61,492 nt of DNA from Dichomitus squalens LYAD-421 SS1 (GCF_000275845.1 NW_006766893.1:513511-575002); one strand, 5' to 3'. Counted from the first letter of the stretch, positions 32,747 to 44,960 are shown. Notes: generated by a model from the sequence alone, not told the origin. Program-made: numbers and translations.

Positions 32747-35700
32747 ATGAGTCAACCACGCGGCGGTCCGAGGGGTAGACCTGGAGCGCAAGGGCAGTCT
32801 CCGGGAAGGGGCGGCCGAGGCTCCTCCCCATCCCCACGAGGCAGGGCGAGCCCCGTCCCTGCTAGAGCAGTATACGGGGTTTCTCGCGGGCGTGGTGCTC
32901 GAGGTGATTCCGTCTCTACTCGAGGGAGCTCTCGTGGCGGCTCTCGTGGCGGCGCACCAGCGGAAGTCTTCGCGGCAAGCCAGCCCCCTAACCAGGATGC
33001 ACGCCTGGCAGACGCGGAGCTCGACCGCCTCGTCCAGTCCTTCAAGAGCGTCAGGATCCCGCCGGACATGCCCCTCCGTCCCGGTTGGGGCACTCAAGGC
33101 GACCCTGGCGTGGTTCGGACCAACTTCTTCGCCATCAGGTTGCCCCAAAATGCGACGTACTACGAGTATGAGATTTCCATCCAGCCCAAGGCCCAAGCCA
33201 AGGGCGACAGGAGGTTCCGGATTATGCAGCTCGTCGAACAATCACCTCAGTTCCGACCTTACGTAGCGCAGGTCGCCCATGACCGCAGTCAACGTCTCGT
33301 TTCCATTCAACAACTACCCCAACCTCTTGAGATTCCTATCCGGTACCTTGAGGAGGATCAGGCTGACGACCCAAATGCGCTGAACTTCACAGTCGAGATG
33401 AAGTTACTCTCGAAGCTCGACATGTCCCAGCTTAATCAGTACGTCGTGCATTCTTTTCCAAACTCCCTGATCGCTGACACGCTTTGTAGGTACATGAGCG
33501 GAAAGCCGGAGCATAGGAACATAGACACGCAGCCACTACTGTCTGCGCTGAACCTGGTGGTACAACAGTACGCACAGCGGCATGGCGTCCGTGTTGGGAA
33601 GAACAAGTATTTCTTCCCTACTTCCTCAGAGCACCACACTCTCTCCCTAGGCGTCGAAGCCTTCCGCGGCTTCTTCATGTCAGTGAGGCCCATGTACAAG
33701 CAATTGATGGTCAACATCAACCTCTGCATGACCGCCTTCTACAATCCTGGAAAGCTCGCCGATGCTATGGATGCCTTTCAGAGGCAGTCGCGTGGCGGTA
33801 TGCCGAACTCGTTCGCGGAGAAGCTGAAGGTGTCCACGAAGCATCTCGGGTATACTCGCAAGTTCACGATCTACCGCATCATGAACGGGAAGACGGCCCG
33901 TAAGGAGACCTTCGACTGTCAGGAGTTTGGCGGTAGGATCACCGTCGAGAACTTCTTCAAACGCAGTACGTCTGTCATCCTTCCGTCATATAATGTGCGC
34001 CACATGCTCACCCCTATGCTGCAGAATATAATATCACCTTGCGCCGCCATTCTGACCTTCCCCTCATCAATGTCAGCACCAATCGCAAAAAGCCCATCTA
34101 CCTCCCGGCGGAGCTCTGCGATATTGTCCCCGGTCAAGCATATCGCGGCAAGCTCGACCGGGATCAGACCGCTGCGATGATCAAGGTCGCGTGCAACCCA
34201 CCTGCCTTCAACGGCAACACCATCGTCGACCAAGGCTTTGCCGACCTTGGTCTTCGACCCAACGCCTCCGGCGCGACGCTTGGGACGTTCGGCATCAGCA
34301 TCAGCCCGGACATGCAAGTCGTCCCGTACCGTCGTCTTCCCCCACCTGCGATCTCGTACCGCGTCGGGCGTCCTCGCGTTCAGGACGCCGGATGGAACAT
34401 CCTCGACGTGAAGTTCCAAGTCGGTGGGAACATGACGAACTGGGCCGTCCTCCTCGTTCAGGATGGCCGCCGCGACGAGTTCCAGGGACCCAACGACCCC
34501 GCGCTCATCGCCTTCCTCAAGGCATTCCTCGCGAAGTGCAACAATAGCGGCATCCTCGGCGCAGACAAGCCGCCCCGAATCATGTCTGTAGACCTCCCCC
34601 GTCTTGACCAGGACACGCCGACTCGCGCTCAGGCGATCGCTGCGATCAGCAAGGTGTTCAGGGACAACCTCAATCCCAAAAAGAAGCCTAGCTTCGTTCT
34701 CGTCCTCCTTTCCGGCATCGACAAGTATATTTACCCGGGCATCAAGCAACTCGCGGATGTCGAACTGGGCATCCACACGATCCATATGCTGCTCACGAAA
34801 GCGCGCGACGACCGCGGGAACAGGCAGGACCAGTACTTCTCGAACGTCGCGTTGAAGGTCAACACGAAGCTCGGGGGAGTCAACCACCAGCTGGACGATA
34901 GGTCGATGCAGTGGCTCAGAGGTGTCGGTGGCAATGGCCCGGCGACGATGATCATGGGCATCGACGTGACGCATCCTAGTCCGCTTAGCCTTCCGGGCAC
35001 CCCGAGTGTCGCCGCGGTTGTCGCGAGCGTCGATTCCCACTTCGCACAATACCCCGCGAGCCTTATGTTGCAAAAGCCCGATTGGAACAAAGAGAGCAAA
35101 GAGGTGCGTGTCATTCGTTCCAGCCCTGCGATGACGCTGAATACTTATAACCACTACAAGATGGTCGAAGGTCTGACGCAGATGACCATAGAACGTCTTC
35201 AACTCTATCAGAAGAAGAACGGGGGGAAACTGCCGGAACGGATCTTCGTCTTCCGCGACGGCGTCTCAGAGGTATGACATCACGGTGTCGCTCCCTACCA
35301 TGACCTGATCTCTCTTCGTTTGTCATAGGGCCAATACCCTCAGCTGTTGAGCATTGAGCTCCCAAGGTTACAGGCGGCATTCAAGCAAATATCTCCTTTG
35401 AAACCCTACAAGCCAAAGCTCAGCATCATCGTCTGTGGAAAACGCCACCACGCCCGGTTCTGGCCAGTTGACTCTCAGCATGCGACGAGGAACGGCAACA
35501 CGTTTTCGGGGACTGTCGTCGACAAAGGTATCACTGACGCCTACGACTTTGATTACTACCTTCAGGTGTGTGCCCGAAACGCTCTCGGTTCTCGCACTCG
35601 GAGCGTACTGACGCTGACGCGTGATTTTTAGGCCCACAGTGGCTTGCAAGGACACGTCAAAGCGACGCACTACGTTGTCGTGTACGACGAGAACAAGCTC

Positions 35701-35982
35701 GACGCCGATACAATCCAGCAGGGCACCCATACTGCGAGCTACATGTATGCACGCGCGACGAAGGCAGTCAGCCTCATCCCAGCCGCTTACTACGCCGACA
35801 TCGCCTGCGAGCGCGGGCGCGAATACCTGAACGTTCTGATGAACGCCAGCGACGACTCCCGTTCGTCTGCCGCAGAAACTGCAGATAGGGAGGCGCAGAA
35901 GGAGGCGACATTCCAGAGCGCGGTGAGAATGTGGGGGAACGGCGTCAACAAGGAGTTGAAGGACACCATGTTTTACATCTAG
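32747..35982 (+). CDS. Argonaute (QDE-2/AGO-type) small-RNA effector
   Basis: Six exons: 32747-33438, 33490-33965, 34025-35103, 35161-35271, 35329-35565 and 35632-35982. They give 981 residues. Order: an RGG-rich tail (1-75), N-terminal domain (about 120-230), linker, PAZ (about 270-420), MID (about 500-620) and PIWI (to the end). Slicer residues appear present: Asp in MGIDVTHPSP, Glu in EMVEGLTQMTIERL (glutamate finger), Asp in FVFRDGVSEGQ and His in VKATHYVVVYD. The protein should bind guide RNAs and cleave targets in RNA silencing. The introns at 33439-33489 (51 nt) and 35104-35160 (57 nt) are multiples of three with no stop. They look spliced because removing them restores family sequence (SQLNQ-YMSGKPEHRN; NKESKE-MVEGLTQ). 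No partner Dicer or RdRP gene is in the window. Confidence 0.95.
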
Positions 35983-36367
35983 CGGCGCTGAGCGAGGCTT
36001 GCTCACTGGTAGACCACATCTCCACATCCATCTGCTGCTTGATGCTGTCCTGTATTGCTTTCTTGGCCCGACCGAATGTTGTACTTGTATCATTGATGAC
36101 GAATTCATATTCTTGGACTGATACCGCAGTCACATGCGCACCATTTAGGAAAAGCAGGACCATCGACGGGGAGCAGTCATACGCTAGCCCGCTCGACCAA
36201 GGAAGAACATATCTACATATCCCTTTGGGACTGAAACCTATCATAATAGAGGTGGTGCCAGTCTCGGCGTCGATCTTCGAGAGTAATTGTCGGCAAGCAT
36301 CCAAGTAAACTGCTAGAACATTCAACAAAAGAGCAAGCGCATTCGTTACTGCACAAACGGATCCGAA
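35983..36367. other. Short interval with an unassigned minus-strand frame
   Basis: A minus-strand frame from about 36310 to 35985 is protein-like (SPSMVLLFLNGAHVTAVSVQ, GRAKKAIQDSIKQQMDVEMW) and runs into the Argonaute 3' end. A possible acceptor (CTAGCAG) lies at its upstream edge. I cannot connect it to the seven-TM gene D, whose stop lies just upstream. Status open. Confidence 0.3.
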
Positions 36368-37542
36368 TTAAACCTCACTAGCTACTACATCCTGATCAAT
36401 CGTGGAGAACGCTGGGTCGTTGACAGTCCGCAGTTCGATAGTAGCTCTCCAGTGTCCAGTGCCAGGTTCGACACTGCTATCCACAGCGCCCGGGTAAACA
36501 ATGGCCGTCGTCAACAACACGCTCGCGGTTGAGCGCGTGACGGCATCCCGCGTCCAGGCATGGCCCATGAGAACTCGGAAGACGATTATCTGAGGCGAGA
36601 GGCACTGCAGGAACAGACCTCCGTCATTTAGCCCGAGATCTTCGCACACAGAGAAGTACACGCACCGCAAACATGACATATATAGACATGAACAAGATGG
36701 AAGTCGAGCTCTGCATCCCAAGCGCCACGAGGTACGCAAGACCTGACAGCGTGTACGGCAGTGCGGATTCGATGATTAACGTGGCTGTGTTGGTGTACGT
36801 GTGCGCGGCCTCCTCCCCGAGGGCGACCTCCAGACGTTTGGCAAGGAGCAGGATGCGTACACATATAAGTGTGGATACGAGGAAGTTGAGAGAGATGCCA
36901 ACGGAGACGTATGCAAGTACCAATCTCTGTGACGCGCCAAAGAGTAAGATCGATTGGGGTCGATCAGAGACATACACAGCGAGGACTCCCAACGGCATTG
37001 TGGCTAGATAAATGATGAACGGGAGAATGATGACTCTGCCGTCTCCCCAAACGATGTAGCAGCGATACAGCTGACCACAGAGTCAGGGTGATCGAATACA
37101 GGACGGAACGAGAACATTGAGGACTCACCAGCAGACCATCGCTCATGGTATTTAGTACGAGGCTCGCCACACAGCCCACAATTTCGTACCACATCGGGAC
37201 GACGTTGATGCCGAGATACCTCGGAGAGCCTTCCGCATTAACTGGATGCGCGATCCACATGTCTTGGCCCAACGCAGCTTGGGACACGACCCACAGGGTA
37301 ATCGGGAGGAGCAGTCCTGTGCTGAAGAACAGCAGAAGACAGCTACCCCGCGAGGGCATGCCGTTCGCCTTGCCCCGCAAAATGATGCGAACGCTCGCAG
37401 AATATATCACAAGCTCAACTCCTGTATTTCGGGTTATGAAGTTAGCGATAGTTATATAGGTATCCTACGTACCGTAGAAGATGGTGTCAAGCAGAATACC
37501 CACGTAGTGGGATGTCTGAAATACGATGTTGTTGATGTACAT
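36368..37542 (-). CDS. Seven-TM membrane protein, copy D
   Basis: Four exons: 37542-37473, 37421-37129, 37070-36666 and 36604-36368. They give 334 residues. Same family as A and C: FYGVELVIYSASVRIILRG, AALGQDMWIAHPVNAEGSPR, MWYEIVGCVASLVLNTMSDG, LYRCYIVWGDGRVIILPF, LIIESALPYTLSGLAYLVAL, YVMFACLSPQIIVFRVLMGH, AWTRDA. Exon 1 has the same 70-nt length as in copy A. The intron that separates exons 3 and 4 in A and C is absent, giving one 405-nt exon. About seven TM helices are visible and the tail is polar. Function unknown. Confidence 0.82.
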
Positions 37543-38584
37543 CAAAGGAAGTCGTTGCAGCTGATCAGCTAAAGATTGAACTGCTGTCCACGAATGATTA
37601 GCTTTGCGGCGGTCGTCTCAAAATTGCCTTGGATCTAGACGACAAGCCGGGCGGGGAAAAGGGGAAGGCAGATCGAGCGCCACCGCTCTACCTACAAGCC
37701 TTATGTGTACGTCGTACGTGAGCGGCGTAGCCCTTAGAACGGCTGATGTCGACATTCGACCCGTCAGTCAGTTCACTTCGGATGGATCCTACCAAGGACT
37801 AGAACGCTGCGCGCAACTCGCTGCCTATGCATTGTGACGTGATCCGCGTGCTTCTAGCATGGAAACGTTAATCATGGTCTGCGCAGCGACAGGGCCGACT
37901 CTGACGGACGCTGTGCCATCAATGCTAGCCACGAGACGTTAGGGCAGGCTTATAGTAGAGAGCGTATAATCTACTTCTCTCCCCCGGATACTCGTTTTGT
38001 CGATGTGAGCTGTGAAAGTCCCGAAACTTACAGAGACGACGGTAACCGGGTTTCGTAATGCCTGCACGTTCCGGACGTGTCAGCTTGACAAACTCCTGGA
38101 ACACCGCCACCTCCCCATGTCACTTTGCTGGAGGCTCGTCAGTACCCACGGGAATTTATTTTACTACGAAAGCGAGGTTCAGTAATAGACTTGCCCATGT
38201 ACTAGTAGCCTTGTCATTCCCTGTTACTTGCATACGACGGCCCCTCCCGATCTCACTGGATGAGCTCCAATCTCTCGGTCGCAAATACCACCACGTGTCC
38301 CGCAGTGAAGTATATTCCATGGAAGTATCGCTGGCTTCTGGAGGGTGACGGCGACTCGGATTACGGCTTTGAAGCAATAATAGACACTTCGATGAACTTC
38401 CTCCCCGTTATCCCTGTGCGAAGCATGAGTAAGAAGTAGGAGGTCGGTAGTTAGTCAGGGATTTCAAGGATACGTGGAAAGTGAGTTTAGATATGTCTAT
38501 GTGAGGTATTTCCTCCACCTATAACGGTATAGTAATGATTCCAAAACGCCTTAGGGCATCTGGAGCGATAAGTTGTAGTTGCGC
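37543..38584. other. Intergenic region
   Basis: I see no gene, RNA or transposon ends here. A minus frame at 38110-37925 and plus frames near 38058-38348 are short and without family resemblance. Confidence 0.5.
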
Positions 38585-40703
38585 CTACCGCGAGAGCGGC
38601 TTTTCCTTCACGAAGAACGCGGTGACTGTGGTCACCGCGCACAGCGTCGCCGTGTACCAGAACGCGGCCTGCAGGCCATCCCGGTACGAATGCACGACCT
38701 TCGCGCGCACCGCGGGCTCGAGCTGGTCCAAGTATCCGAGCGATTCGCGCACGCGCTTGATGATCTTCGCAGGACCAGCGGGTAAGCTAACGAGCACTGT
38801 CGGACGTCACACCAGAGTCTAACGCACCTCCTCAACGTCATGCCCTTCGCCCAAGAGCCGCCTGCGCAGACTATTGCGCACGACGTCGTTGGTGAGCGTG
38901 GTCCCCACCGAGAGGCCGACGACGGAGCCGAGCGAGCGGAAGAGGTAAGAGACGGCGGTGGCGACCGCCTGGTCGGCTGGGCCCACGTTTGCGATGAGCG
39001 CGACGAGAGTGCTCGTGACCCCTGCCCCGATGCCGATGTTGTTTGCGACGATACCTGAGGACAACAGACGTCAGCGTGACAGAGACGGATCGACACGGGA
39101 GGCTCGCACCGATCGAGAGCCCAGCTAGCGTGTACTTCAGCGGCCCGGTCACGAGCCCGACCACGACGTTGCCAGCGAACATCAGCGCGAAAGCCGAGAT
39201 GGTCAGCACGTAGTACCTCCCCGTCGTCTGCATGATCAGTCCGGTCCCCAGACTGCCCGCGACCCCTCCGAATATGGTGGGGAGGAGGACCAGCCCGACC
39301 TCGCCCGCGCTCGCGCCCTGCACCGCTTGGAGGTACAGCGACACGCTGAAGATGAGGGTGAACGCAGCGGCGTTCGAGAACAGGTTCGCGAGGTAGCTCG
39401 CGATCAGAGACCCGTTCGTCACTATCCGCTTGGGGGCACACGGCTCGCGCGCCCACCGCAGCTCGACCACGACGAAAAGCAGGAAGAACGCAGCCGAGGA
39501 CGCAAGCGACGCGACGGTTTTCTTGTCGCTCCACGAGATGTTCCCGCCCCGATCGAGTCCGAAGAGGAGGAGGAAGATCGACCCGACGAGTGTGAACGCG
39601 CCCGCAAAGTCGATGCGCGCGAACTTGGCGCGGAGGTCGCCCGTCGGGGAGCGGGGGAGGCGGAGAAAGATGCTGACGGAGAGGATCGCGAGGGCGGTCA
39701 TGGGCACTTGGAGGAGGAAGGCCCAGCGCCAGCCGATGCTATCTGCGAGGAAGCCCCCAAGCGGAGCCCCTGTAGCTTGGCCGGCAGCCCAGGCGACATT
39801 TGCGATCCCTTGCAGGGTTCCTCGTTGCCTAAGCGTAGAGATGTCGGACATAATAATTGTGCCTACGCTGTCATATTTGTGAGTCTGCAGCGCAATCAAA
39901 CTGAGCGCGATAAGGGACTGACGTCTGCATTCCACCGCCACCAATCCCGGCAAGTGCACGGGCAGCGACGAGTTCGGTCATATTCCGTGCGAGACCGCAG
40001 AACAGGCATCCGAGGGCGAAGATGATGTAGGCGAAGAGTAGACATGATTTGCGTCCGAAGATGTCACTCAATTTGCCGTACAATGGCCTGATACAGCCTG
40101 CTCGTGAGCTAGACCAGTGCCAGGACTGCTCAGGCTGCTTACTGAAAGCTAGTTAGGGAGAGCATGTAGCCGGTCGCGATCCAGCTGGTGCTCTGCAGCT
40201 GCTCGAACTGGCTACCGATCGAAGCGTATGTCGACGTGACAATCGTCCCGTCCATGGCGACGAGGAAGATCCCGAGGAGCATGGGTGCCATCTAGAGTGG
40301 ATATAATGTCAATAACATCAAGTGGGTCCGACTTGCAAGCATCAACGCGAGAGAAGGTGAAGACCTATGTACGAGGCGCTGCGGGCTGCAGTGCATCAAG
40401 AGAAGCATCGCTTCGCCTACCACACTCGAGATGCTTCCCTGCGCGGATCCGAACACAAGTCCCGAGATCGCTGGACGCGCACGCGTGATCCTGTAACAGA
40501 ATCTTAACAGAACACGGACTTACTACGGCGACGAGGGAAACTTGAGGCTTGACCGGTGCCTCATCTGAGCCCACATTGACGTCCACAATATCCTCTGTTC
40601 CAACGACTGTGCTGTCTCTTGAGACTGGGGTGTCAGTGCCAGTGTCGCTGCCAGCAAGAAGCGGCGTCCGCTCGTTTGCAGATTCAGTAATCGAGCGTGC
40701 CAT
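38585..40703 (-). CDS. MFS transporter of the DHA2/vacuolar basic amino acid (Vba-like) type
   Basis: The start is at 40703 (MARSITESANERTPLLAGSD; the ERTPLL head is a vacuolar-type sorting signal). Exon 1 ends at 40524; the second recognised exon starts at 40291 (MAPMLLGIFLVAMDGTIVTS). LYGKLSDIFGRK is MFS motif A. Further segments: LAGIGGGGMQT, VGTIIMSDISTLRQRGTLQG, QATGAPLGGFLADSIGWRWA (motif C region), LYLQAVQGASAGEVGLVLLP, GIVANNIGIGAGVTSTLVAL, DGLQAAFWYTATLCAVTTVT. Hydrophobic segments fit 14 TM helices. The stop is at 38585-38587. The intron between 40523 and 40292 is 232 nt, longer than the others, and could hide a small exon. The donor/acceptor near 38820-38800 is not fully resolved. 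Likely role: proton-coupled export or vacuolar uptake of basic amino acids or drugs (inference from family). Confidence 0.88.
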
Positions 40704-41004
40704 TGTGCGGTCCGACGTGGCAAGTCCGAGAGAATCCTGAGTGCAGGGCCCGTGCTCAGTGTCCACGCCCGCCAATGTTGATAGCAACTCGGCATAAGCT
40801 CGCCCTCGCAAGGATTGACGGGATTCGGATCCCGATGTCCCGGAATTGCCACAACTGGGACCAGGTCATCGAACCGGATCATTTCGCCCAGGATGAGCTG
40901 AGTCGAGATCACAAAAACCAACCAGACTGGCGCAGTTTGGGCAGCCGTGTTGTTCTGAGCATGGTGTTTTGGATATTAATATCCAAAGAGGTTTTCCCGC
41001 GGGA

Positions 41005-41076
41005 TCCGATATGGTGTAACGGCTAACATTACCGCCTTTCACGCGGTAGCTCGGGGTTCGATTCCCCGTATCGGAG
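41005..41076 (+). tRNA. tRNA-Glu (anticodon UUC)
   Basis: Acceptor arms TCCGATA (41005-41011) and TATCGGA (41069-41075) pair fully. The D arm carries the A box TGGTGTAACGG. The anticodon stem ACCGC/GCGGT closes a CTTTCAC loop with anticodon TTC. The T arm GGGGTTCGATTCCCC holds the B box. Nucleotide 41076 (G) is the discriminator. There is no intron. A run of T (CTGTTTT, then ATTTTT) within 40 bases downstream would end pol III transcription. Confidence 0.97.
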
Positions 41077-42305
41077 TGCAGAGCGTGGCATTACTGTTTT
41101 AGGAATTTTTCACATTTCTACGTTTCAGAAGTGCCCTATGTTACCTGCATAAAACGTACGCAGCGCTCAGAACACTTGTAGTAGCCGTAAATTGAGGCTA
41201 AGCGTCGCATCCGGCCAGGCCTGGTCATATGACACCGTACAAGTCAAGACTCCAAACAAGGGTCGCCCTATTTCCACCCATAGAACCACTGTATGCGCTA
41301 GCGATGGCACACTCAAGTGGGCTGTAGCCAACAGGAATCGATGATTTCCTGGCAAGTCTTGATTCTCCAGGGGCCGGTCGACCGCCGGAGGACATTTCGG
41401 ATACTACTGCTCAGAGTTCGCTGAGTCTCGTAGCCGCCTGGATGCCGCATATTCGTTGCCCAAGCCACCGCGTATCCGTTACTGGTTTGTCACGTCCCAC
41501 AGCCGACAGGTTGCGCTCGCAGCCTTTTGCATGAGAGCGGCAGCATGCCCAGCGAAGTACTAGTTTTGCGAGAGTATCCGGGAAGCCTATGTACGGGCAG
41601 AACATATTCCCGTAAGCTGCACGAGAGGGTTCAATCTGCACTCATTTGGGTAAGGTGTGTGGCTTGCCATCGTGGGCACGATGGGAGGGTCTACTGTACT
41701 ACTAGTACCACTCTCTCAAGATACCAACCAAAAGCTCAGTTGGAGCCCTGTGAGTGAGAGCGTTCGCATTCTGGTACTCGCATTGACTGGGCTCGATCGC
41801 GATGAGCTGAATGGGCCGGAGCCACTCACCGCTGTTCTCAGGTCGTGGCATGTCTGCCTATCGGCTGACATACTTGCGATTGTATCCATAGCGAGGTGGC
41901 TCTACCCGAGTGCAGTATACCACGTCGCTCTGTATGAATGCGGGATGCCAATATGAACACTCACCACGCCCGCAATCGTCCCCAACTATATGTACGTGGA
42001 AAGGCTAGGATTGCTGACGCTGATAATGCCGCAAGACTCTGGAATGGGATCCACACCGCACAAACACGAAGCAGTGGTGCGCTCTTACAGGCTATGAGAC
42101 ATGTGAGGGTATCCGGGTGCTGATTGCAACACAGCGGGAAGTGGATCGACCGGTAAATGATTATCAATACGTACTACTACACTAGCTCTCAAAAATATGG
42201 ATGGTTTGCTGCCTGCTGCCAGAAATATGAAGGCATAGAACATGGCTGAGCGGTTGCGAAATTTCTGGAAAGAAGGGTCGCTACGCACAGATCCAGGAGG
42301 TACGG
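41077..42305. other. Intergenic region after the tRNA
   Basis: Only short frames without family resemblance are present. I see no repeats with clean ends. Confidence 0.5.
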
Positions 42306-42816
42306 TCATGACGACGCGCGGGAGGGGGCACCAGCCCGCTCCGAGGAGCGAGTAGCGATGTTGAAGAAATGCTGGCCGGTGAGGCCACCACGGGGGAGCT
42401 TGCCGTAGAGCTCCTCGTTCAAGTCCTTGGGAGAGACGCGGACTTGCGTGGAGACGTAGGGTTTGAGCTAACAAAGGGGAACAACGGACGCTCAGAGCGG
42501 GGACGGGGAGCAACGGGAAAACATACGCACTGCAGATGCCTGGATCTCCTCTATAGGGGGCGCAACAAACACCCGAACCTGCTCATCGACCAACCGGTAC
42601 TTCGCCTTTCCGCGAACGACGTGCTTTCCGGGCGCGCCCGTGCGGTGTCCACCAGGGAGGAAGGCCTGGCGCGTACCTGTCGTGACGGGGATGAGCTCGG
42701 CGAGTACAGCTGCGTGTTGCGAGATCACACTGACCCTTGTAGTAGTCCTTATTGCCGCGTTTGGGCGTGAGTGCCCGGCGCAGGGCTTTTGAGAGGACGG
42801 GGTTCGTCGGGAACAT
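42306..42816 (-). CDS. MRPL27: Mitochondrial large-subunit ribosomal protein mL41 (MRPL27 family)
   Basis: Three exons: 42816-42735, 42676-42531 and 42467-42306. They give 129 residues, the usual size. Family motifs are clear: LTPKRGNKDYYKGTRQAFLP (yeast has KQGNKTMYKGTR), GAPGKHVVRGKAKYRLVDEQ, VRVFVAPPIEEIQASALKPYVS, then KDLNEELYGKLPRGGLTGQH. It is part of the large subunit of the mitochondrial ribosome; the N-terminus can serve as presequence. It is head to head with the Tsr3 gene, 191 bases apart, so the two core translation genes probably share a bidirectional promoter. Confidence 0.93.
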
Positions 42817-43007
42817 GGTCGTCGACGGGAGAGCTGGCGGCGTTGTGCACCAAGCGCCCGGTGCAGATCCCGTAGGCGCGCGCTCCTATGCAGATTGCCG
42901 CAGCAGACACGGCAGATTGTGGGGAACCGCGCGCGACCTTGATCCTTGACCATCATCCAATCTAAGCTGATCAGCGTACACACTCGTCGGACGAACACAC
43001 ATATATT

Positions 43008-44960
43008 ATGCCAAGACCAGGAGGCCGCGGCAAACGAGGAGGTCGCGTGCTGAGAGGAGGGCACGCGCAGAGAGGGAAAGGTCAAAGACGATTCGAAGAT
43101 TCGCGTCCGTACTCTCCCATCGGCCTCGCAGAACGTCCGGAAAGTGCAGTGGACGAACCGGAGAGCAGCGAGGGCGAGAGTGAGAGCGAACCCGGTTAGT
43201 CCTCTGAGTCTACGAAGGACACATGCGGCGGTGAGTTTTAATGAGAATGCCGGTCATGTGCTAGAGGAGAAGGTAGACATCGACGTCCCAGTGGCCATGT
43301 GGGTACGTCTATTCGGACATATTGTGTGGAAGTTCGAGAGCTTATTTGGGCCGTAGGATTTTGACCACTGCGACCCCCGACGGTGCTCAGGCAAGAAGCT
43401 CGCGCGTCAGGGTTTGATCCAGACCCTTCGCGTCGGGCAGAAGTTCCGAGGAATAGTCGTATCGTGAGTCTCATGTGTGTTATGCTCTTGCTTGTACATT
43501 CACACTGAGCATCTATGCTCTCGAAGTCCGAAGGGTACACAGCCTGTCAGCCCAGCGGACAAAGACATTGTGGCGCAAAGCGGCCTTGCGGTGGTTGAGT
43601 GCTCATGGGCACGCTTGGAGGAAGTCCCCTTCAACCGAATAGCTAGTCCACATGAACGACTCCGTGAGTATTACTTCGCATGTTACTGCAGCATTGGTAA
43701 GCTTTCGTGTACACCCCAATTGTGTGCTGTGTATCTGCGCCACCAGTGTGGCTTCCTCGGTGATGGAAATCATTCGCTCCTTTAAGCTGATAAGGTCCTA
43801 CTGTTCTGTATGAGCATCGGAAAAGTCCGTATAGCGCTGCAGTCGAGCACTGTGAGTGAAGTGATCATGACTTTGTGTTAGAAAACTCGCATAGATGGCG
43901 ATTTTGAGTACTCCTCTCAAGAATCAAGTCAGATCGGTTTCAAGAGTCGTTTCCGCTGGCTAGTCTCCCTGCGCAAACATGTACTCACCTCACCTGTCCG
44001 AATAGTACCCTACCTTGTTGCGACCAACCCCGTCAACTATGGCAAGCCATGGCGTCTGAACTGCGTCGAGGCACTAGCCGCGACATTCTACATCACAGGA
44101 TTCGACTCATATGCAGAAAGGCTCTTGAGCGGATTCGGGTGGGGCCATTCGTTCTGGGAGGTCAACCAGTACGTCTATCCTCTGACCTCCTGACGATCTC
44201 TGTTTTTGCCTTTGCACCCCATTCTACCTCTCGCGCCCGCAATGACGTCTTAAGCCTTCCCGCTGCATATTTGTACCGGGCGTCAGGAAGACAATGCTGA
44301 CGGAACGTTCTGCAGACACCTGTTGGAGCAATACAAGACTTGCGAAAGCGCGGAGGCGGTGAGCGCGATGCAGGAGAAGATTCTGGCGGACTTGGAGCAG
44401 AGCTACGACGAATCGAGGCGCACGTCAGGTGAGTCCCCGAACCTCAGCCTGCCCTTTGCCCATCCTGCCTTCTGCCGGTTTCGGTCGCGGTGGCCTCCAA
44501 CGGCCGCGAATCTCGACACGAAAGAATGTCTATGACGGTGGTCGACTTGTGCGAGCGTGATATCATATTCGGGACTTCGCCAACCAGGAGGCGGAAGCAT
44601 GTGTTAAACCATCGCGTGGTCCTCCGTGCGCCCGCGTGGTCATGCGGAGCGCCTCCAAGAATCGAAGTGGCGTAGACAGCTCCCGAGAGTCGTTCGTTCG
44701 TTCCAGTCGGTTCCGTCCCACGGAAGGATGTTGATGCCGCTAGCTCATCTTCCAAGTCTGCGGATGCTGTAGATGGGATTTGACACGAGAGACCCTGGAA
44801 CGTTGTCGCTGACATCTGCTCGGTAGACGCGGTGGACGGAGAGGACCTGCTTGTGCCCAACCCGAATCATCATTACGTCCCCGAAAGCTCCAGCGAAGAG
44901 GAAGAGCACGACGACCGTGGCGATGGCGAGGAAAAAGAGGACGACGAAGATGCACACTGA
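43008..44960 (+). CDS. TSR3: 18S rRNA aminocarboxypropyltransferase Tsr3
   Basis: Exons: 43008-43194, 43265-43302, 43357-43463, 43527-43663, 44006-44168, 44316-44428 and a last part from 44707. Tsr3 transfers the aminocarboxypropyl group of SAM to the hypermodified pseudouridine of 18S rRNA during 40S maturation. Signatures: [20 protein letters not shown] (basic head), [92 protein letters not shown] and [20 protein letters not shown]. The C-terminus is a Ser/acidic tail; the final splice (between about 44769 and 44850) is not certain. A clear acidic reading ([18 protein letters not shown]) ends with TGA at 44958-44960. Introns of 342 and 278 nt are long for this window. Confidence 0.92.

Noticed and set aside
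33919..35202. 427-residue minus-strand frame opposite the Argonaute gene
   Set aside because: It is the antisense shadow of strongly coding, GC-rich exons; the sense strand matches Argonaute throughout and the antisense product is Arg/Asp/Val-rich without a family.
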